This document shows, piece after piece, positions 6,204 through 8,839 of a stretch of DNA of 8,839 nucleotides. The notes beneath the pieces were generated by a model, which was not told the origin of the DNA, made no database searches, and saw only the letters and a list, made by a program, of their open reading frames with translations. Source of the DNA: Methylomonas sp. (GTDB taxonomy: Bacteria; Pseudomonadota; Gammaproteobacteria; Methylococcales; Methylomonadaceae); assembly GCA_026988195.1 (NCBI GenBank), contig JALSLS010000394.1, positions 1-8,839 of the forward strand, given 5' to 3'. Numbering within the stretch: position 1 is the first letter of the stretch; every line of letters begins with the position of its first letter. Made by a program: the position numbers and the translations under genes.

Positions 6204-7799
6204 ATGGAAGATATATTATTACAGGTCAGAGGCTTAACTGTAGCCTTTAAAGACGAAAAAGTTGTTAACGATATTGCTTTTGATGTTTATAAAGGGGAAA
6301 CCTTTGCGTTAGTGGGTGAGTCTGGTTCAGGTAAATCAATTACAGCACTTTCAGTTTTACGGTTGTTGCCACGTAATGCGATTATTTCAGCAAAGGAAAT
6401 GACGCTTAATGGTGAAAATTTATTGAGTATTACAGAGCATAATTTTTGTAAGGTTAGAGGCAAAAGAATTGCTTTAATTTTTCAAGATCCTATGTCATCC
6501 TTAAATCCAGTGATGACCATTGGTGAGCAAATTGCTGAAGTGATGGAAATTCACTTTAATTATACAAAACCAGAATTGGTTCAAGCCACTTTTGAATTGT
6601 TACAGAAGGTTGAAATACCTGAACCCGAACGTCGAGTTAATGAGTATCCCCATCAATTATCAGGGGGGCAACGACAAAGAGTAATGATTGCTATTGCTTT
6701 GGCCGGTAAACCTGATTTACTGATTGCAGATGAACCGACCACTGCTTTAGATGTGACGATTCAAGCACAAATTCTAAAGCTATTAAAGACCATTCAACAA
6801 GATACGGATATGGCTCTTTGGTTAATAAGTCATGACCTGGCTTTGGTTTCTAATATAGCCGACCGTATTGCTGTTATGCAACAAGGACATATTGTTGAGA
6901 CCAATTCCACGGCTCATTTTTTTAAGCAAGCGCAGCACCCTTATAGTCTTAAATTATTAGCGGCACTACCTTCTATGGATAGCTGTATTAATAAAGTTAT
7001 TGAGATTCCCAGTAAAGCCTTGTTGCAAGTGGATGGGTTTAAGGTGTATTACCCCATCCGAAAAGGAATTTTTAAGCGTGTCGTTGATTATGTGAGAGCG
7101 GTTGATGGCGTTAGTTTTCAATTGCAACGGGGTAAGACGCTGGCATTAGTGGGGGAATCGGGGTGTGGTAAAACGACCTTAGGGAAAGGCTTGATTAATT
7201 TAATAGCTCATACTGGAGGAACTGTTTTATTTGATGGGGTTGACTTAACAAAAATGAGTAAAGCTGCTTTACGAAAAAAACGATCTGAAATTCAAATTGT
7301 TTTTCAAGACCCTTTTTCATCGATGAACCCAAGAATGTTAGTGGGTGAAATAATAGAAGAAGGTCTTAAAGCCCTACATTCAGATATGGATTCAGCTACT
7401 AGACAGCAACGAGTTGCTAAACTGTTAAATCAAGTGGAGTTGCCAGAGTCATCAGCAATGCGCTACCCTCATGAATTTTCGGGTGGGCAAAGGCAAAGAA
7501 TTTGTATTGCTAGAGCGTTGGCAGTTGAACCTAAGTTAATCATTTGTGATGAGCCAACCAGTGCTTTGGATGTGTCAGTTCAAGCGCAGATTATTAACTT
7601 ATTAAAAAAATTACAAGATACGCAGCGAATAAGTTATTTATTTATCACTCATGATTTAGCCGTTGTCGCAGAAATTGCTGATGAAGTAGCTGTTATGTAT
7701 AAAGGCAAGATCATTGAACACGGTGATGTTGAGCAAGTGCTTACTAACCCTGTAGATGAATATACTAAAAAACTTTTAAAGGCTGTACCAAGGATTTAA
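6204..7799 (+). CDS. ABC transporter ATPase with two fused nucleotide-binding domains (YejF/NppD type)
   Basis: Cytoplasmic motor of the importer; the two ATPases that are separate in Opp/Dpp (D and F) are one 531-residue chain, as in E. coli YejF (529). Domain 1: Walker A GESGSGKS (38-45), Q-loop Gln94, signature LSGGQ (152-156), Walker B LLIADE (172-177), H-loop His210. Domain 2: Walker A GESGCGKT (317-324), Q-loop Gln368, signature FSGGQ (425-429), Walker B LIICDE (445-450), His483. All catalytic residues are present in both halves, so both sites should hydrolyse ATP. The HPYSLKLLAALPS segment after domain 1 is the usual oligopeptide-ATPase C-terminal extension and serves here as linker. 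The ATG follows the upstream stop directly (TAAATG), with GGTGAG just ahead. It is the last gene of the operon; no intrinsic terminator is seen downstream. Confidence 0.96.
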   Translation: MEDILLQVRGLTVAFKDEKVVNDIAFDVYKGETFALVGESGSGKSITALSVLRLLPRNAIISAKEMTLNGENLLSITEHNFCKVRGKRIALIFQDPMSSLNPVMTIGEQIAEVMEIHFNYTKPELVQATFELLQKVEIPEPERRVNEYPHQLSGGQRQRVMIAIALAGKPDLLIADEPTTALDVTIQAQILKLLKTIQQDTDMALWLISHDLALVSNIADRIAVMQQGHIVETNSTAHFFKQAQHPYSLKLLAALPSMDSCINKVIEIPSKALLQVDGFKVYYPIRKGIFKRVVDYVRAVDGVSFQLQRGKTLALVGESGCGKTTLGKGLINLIAHTGGTVLFDGVDLTKMSKAALRKKRSEIQIVFQDPFSSMNPRMLVGEIIEEGLKALHSDMDSATRQQRVAKLLNQVELPESSAMRYPHEFSGGQRQRICIARALAVEPKLIICDEPTSALDVSVQAQIINLLKKLQDTQRISYLFITHDLAVVAEIADEVAVMYKGKIIEHGDVEQVLTNPVDEYTKKLLKAVPRI

Positions 7800-7825
7800 T
7801 AATACCCAAAACGTAATAATGATGA

Positions 7826-8033
7826 TGTAGGAGCGTCCGCCCTCGGCGCGAAGATAATAATGTTCTTTTCTCTAAAACTTTTAATTACCTTCGCGCCGAC
7901 TAGTGCATGGACAGATATTTTCTCCTGCAATATCTGCATTCACTACATCCATGTAGATTATGCACGTAGGTAGAGCAATGCACTAGCTATTATCGATGAG
8001 CAGCGAAGCGGTGTGCAGGGGTGGACGCTCCTA
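7826..8033. repeat. MITE-like palindromic repeat with terminal inverted repeats
   Basis: The ends taggagcgtccgccc (7828-7842) and gggtggacgctccta (8019-8033) are inverted repeats, 14 of 15 matching (11 outer bases perfect). Further in, gataata (7853-7859) can pair with tattatc (7988-7994). The 5' arm also forms its own hairpin, tcggcgcgaag (7843-7853) with cttcgcgccga (7889-7899). The left 22 bases recur exactly at 8818-8839, showing this is a repeat family. It has no coding capacity, so it would be a non-autonomous element. The 3' half looks rearranged: it contains an inserted second palindrome (7900-7986). Outer boundaries are estimated from the inverted repeats. Confidence 0.7.
7900..7986. 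repeat. Second palindromic element nested inside the first
   Basis: An 87-base segment bounded by ctagtgcat (7900-7908) and its exact reverse complement atgcactag (7978-7986). Inside are further pairings: cagatatt (7912-7919) with aatatctg (7929-7936), and ctacat (7943-7948) with atgtag (7951-7956); catgga/tccatg (7906-7911, 7948-7953) is a competing pair. It interrupts the larger repeat directly after its ...cttcgcgccga arm, and therefore looks like a separate, later insertion. The catccatgtag / ctgcattca words recall a known type of gammaproteobacterial intergenic repeat, but I cannot name a family. Confidence 0.6.
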
Positions 8034-8171
8034 AAAATGGCACTAAATATGTGCTTGGTACCTCAGCACACCTTATAACTTTGGAGTTTAATAAAATCCT
8101 AGCTCCTTATTAATAAACCACAACCAGTGATTTGTTGAAAGACCTGTAAAAATTAATTGAAAAATAATAGA

Positions 8172-8176
8172 AAGGA
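8172..8176 (+). promoter_or_regulatory. Ribosome binding site of the DUF2780 gene
   Basis: AAGGA lies six bases before the ATG at 8183, an optimal position. It fixes the start and, with the well-formed signal peptide, leaves no plausible alternative. Confidence 0.8.
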
Positions 8177-8182
8177 TAAATA

Positions 8183-8776
8183 ATGAATAAGATTAAATTA
8201 ACATTACTATGTACATCACTTGCAGTTTCTGGAACAGCTTCTGCTGGCTGGACTGATTTTTTCACTCAAACGGATGAAGCGGCTAAAGTTGAGTCTCAAG
8301 TAGTTAAAGGGTCAACTGCGCAATCAATTGATGAACTTAATAATGCGGTTAAAACAGCTCAGGTTGCTTCAGATATAAATAATAACGGAGTAGTGGGTGC
8401 GTTAGTTAAACAGTTAGGGGTAACAGAAACTCAAGCAACCGGTGGGGCTGGTGCTTTGTTTCAAATGGCTAAAACTAAAATGACAGACTCAGCATTTAGT
8501 CAGGTAAGTAACTCTGTTCCTGGAATGGCAGGGTTACTAGGTGCAGTACCACAAGCTAAACCAGCATCAAGTACTGGAAATTTATTAGGTGCCTTAGCAA
8601 CTGCGACAGGAAATGATACCTTGATAAGTGCGGCATCATTAGCCAATACCTTTCAGCAGTTAGACCTAAGTAAGGGAATGATTAGCCAGTTTGCTCCAGT
8701 GCTTGTTAATTATGTTAAACAGAGTGGTGGTGATGTCACTGCCAATTTATTAAGAGCAGCTTTGACAGGTTTATAA
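8183..8776 (+). CDS. DUF2780 secreted protein (VcgC/VcgE-like)
   Basis: Exported protein of unknown function. The signal peptide is textbook: MNKIK, hydrophobic core (6-16), and A19-S20-A21 with cleavage before Gly22. A spacer (22-65) rich in Ala, Thr and Ser precedes the DUF2780 pattern: VVGALVKQLGVTETQATGGAGALFQMAK (70-97, here in two motifs, LGVTETQATGGAGALF being the most diagnostic), FSQVSNSVPGMAGLLG (105-120), and after a Pro/Ala/Ser linker LANTFQQLDLSKGMISQF (153-170) and APVLVNYVKQSGG (171-183). Length 197 residues is within the family range. It has no cysteine in the mature part. It stands alone, lying between two copies of the same palindromic repeat, and nothing ties it to the ABC operon. 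Family assignment is confident; the role is unknown. Confidence 0.85.
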   Translation: MNKIKLTLLCTSLAVSGTASAGWTDFFTQTDEAAKVESQVVKGSTAQSIDELNNAVKTAQVASDINNNGVVGALVKQLGVTETQATGGAGALFQMAKTKMTDSAFSQVSNSVPGMAGLLGAVPQAKPASSTGNLLGALATATGNDTLISAASLANTFQQLDLSKGMISQFAPVLVNYVKQSGGDVTANLLRAALTGL

Positions 8777-8817
8777 AATTTTAGGGGTAACTATTCAGCA
8801 TCTTTAGTGCAAAGTTT

Positions 8818-8839
8818 TGTAGGAGCGTCCGCCCTCGGC
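8818..8839. repeat. Second copy of the palindromic repeat, cut by the window end
   Basis: These 22 bases (tgtaggagcgtccgcc, then ctcggc) are identical to 7826-7847 and in the same orientation. The copy begins 42 bases after the DUF2780 stop and runs out of the window, so its full length and its inverted partner cannot be seen. Confidence 0.8.

Larger units (their letters stand above)
7800..8182. other. Gene-free region between the ABC operon and the DUF2780 gene
   Basis: No credible coding region. More than half of it (7826-8033) is a composite palindromic repeat, listed separately. The remaining 8034-8182 is AT-rich and should hold the promoter of the DUF2780 gene, but I see no pair of boxes strong enough to name. 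No stem followed by a T-run is visible for ending the ABC operon transcript, so termination may be Rho-dependent or occur within the palindromes. Confidence 0.6.

Noticed and set aside
7843..7899. Hairpin after the ABC operon as its terminator
   Set aside because: The loop is 35 bases and no T-run follows the stem; better explained as part of a dispersed repeat.
7826..8839. Direct repeats as a CRISPR array
   Set aside because: Only two copies nearly 1 kb apart with a gene between them, and no regular spacers or cas genes.

Overview
The window comes from a low-GC, probably gammaproteobacterial chromosome. The evidence is a FabI very close in sequence to the enterobacterial and Pseudomonas enzymes, DUF1439 and DUF2780 proteins, and GC-rich palindromic interspersed repeats in an AT-rich background. 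The order is not certain; repeat style and gene content fit methanotroph- or sulfur-oxidiser-like Gammaproteobacteria, but this is an impression and not a proof.

Layout: positions 1-365 have no gene but hold a 29-bp perfect-arm palindrome (121-190) and the fabI terminator (320-356). fabI (enoyl-ACP reductase) lies on the minus strand at 366-1148. A 53-bp divergent region with two overlapping -10-like boxes separates fabI from a five-gene plus-strand operon (1202-7799). This operon encodes a family-5 solute-binding lipoprotein, an OppB/DppB-type permease, a DUF1439 (YceB-like) periplasmic protein, an OppC/DppC-type permease with extra N-terminal membrane segments, and a single-chain ATPase with two nucleotide-binding domains. 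A 383-bp gap (7800-8182) contains a composite palindromic repeat with a second palindrome nested inside it. A secreted DUF2780 protein follows (8183-8776), and the window ends inside a second copy of the same repeat (8818-8839).

How the genes work together: the operon has all parts of a peptide-type ABC importer in the order binding protein - permease B - [DUF1439] - permease C - fused ATPase. This is the layout of yejABEF, and of the P. aeruginosa npp importer, which as I recall also sits next to fabI. Tight spacing (ATGA overlap, 2-nt gap, TAAATG junction) points to one coupled transcript. Three things set it apart from a textbook importer: the binding protein has an N-terminal lipid anchor and a C-terminal transmembrane helix; the C-type permease carries about three extra membrane segments and a periplasmic loop; and a signal-peptide-bearing DUF1439 protein is embedded between the permeases. 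Its substrate cannot be told from sequence.

No rRNA, tRNA, CRISPR array, transposase gene or clearly broken gene was seen.
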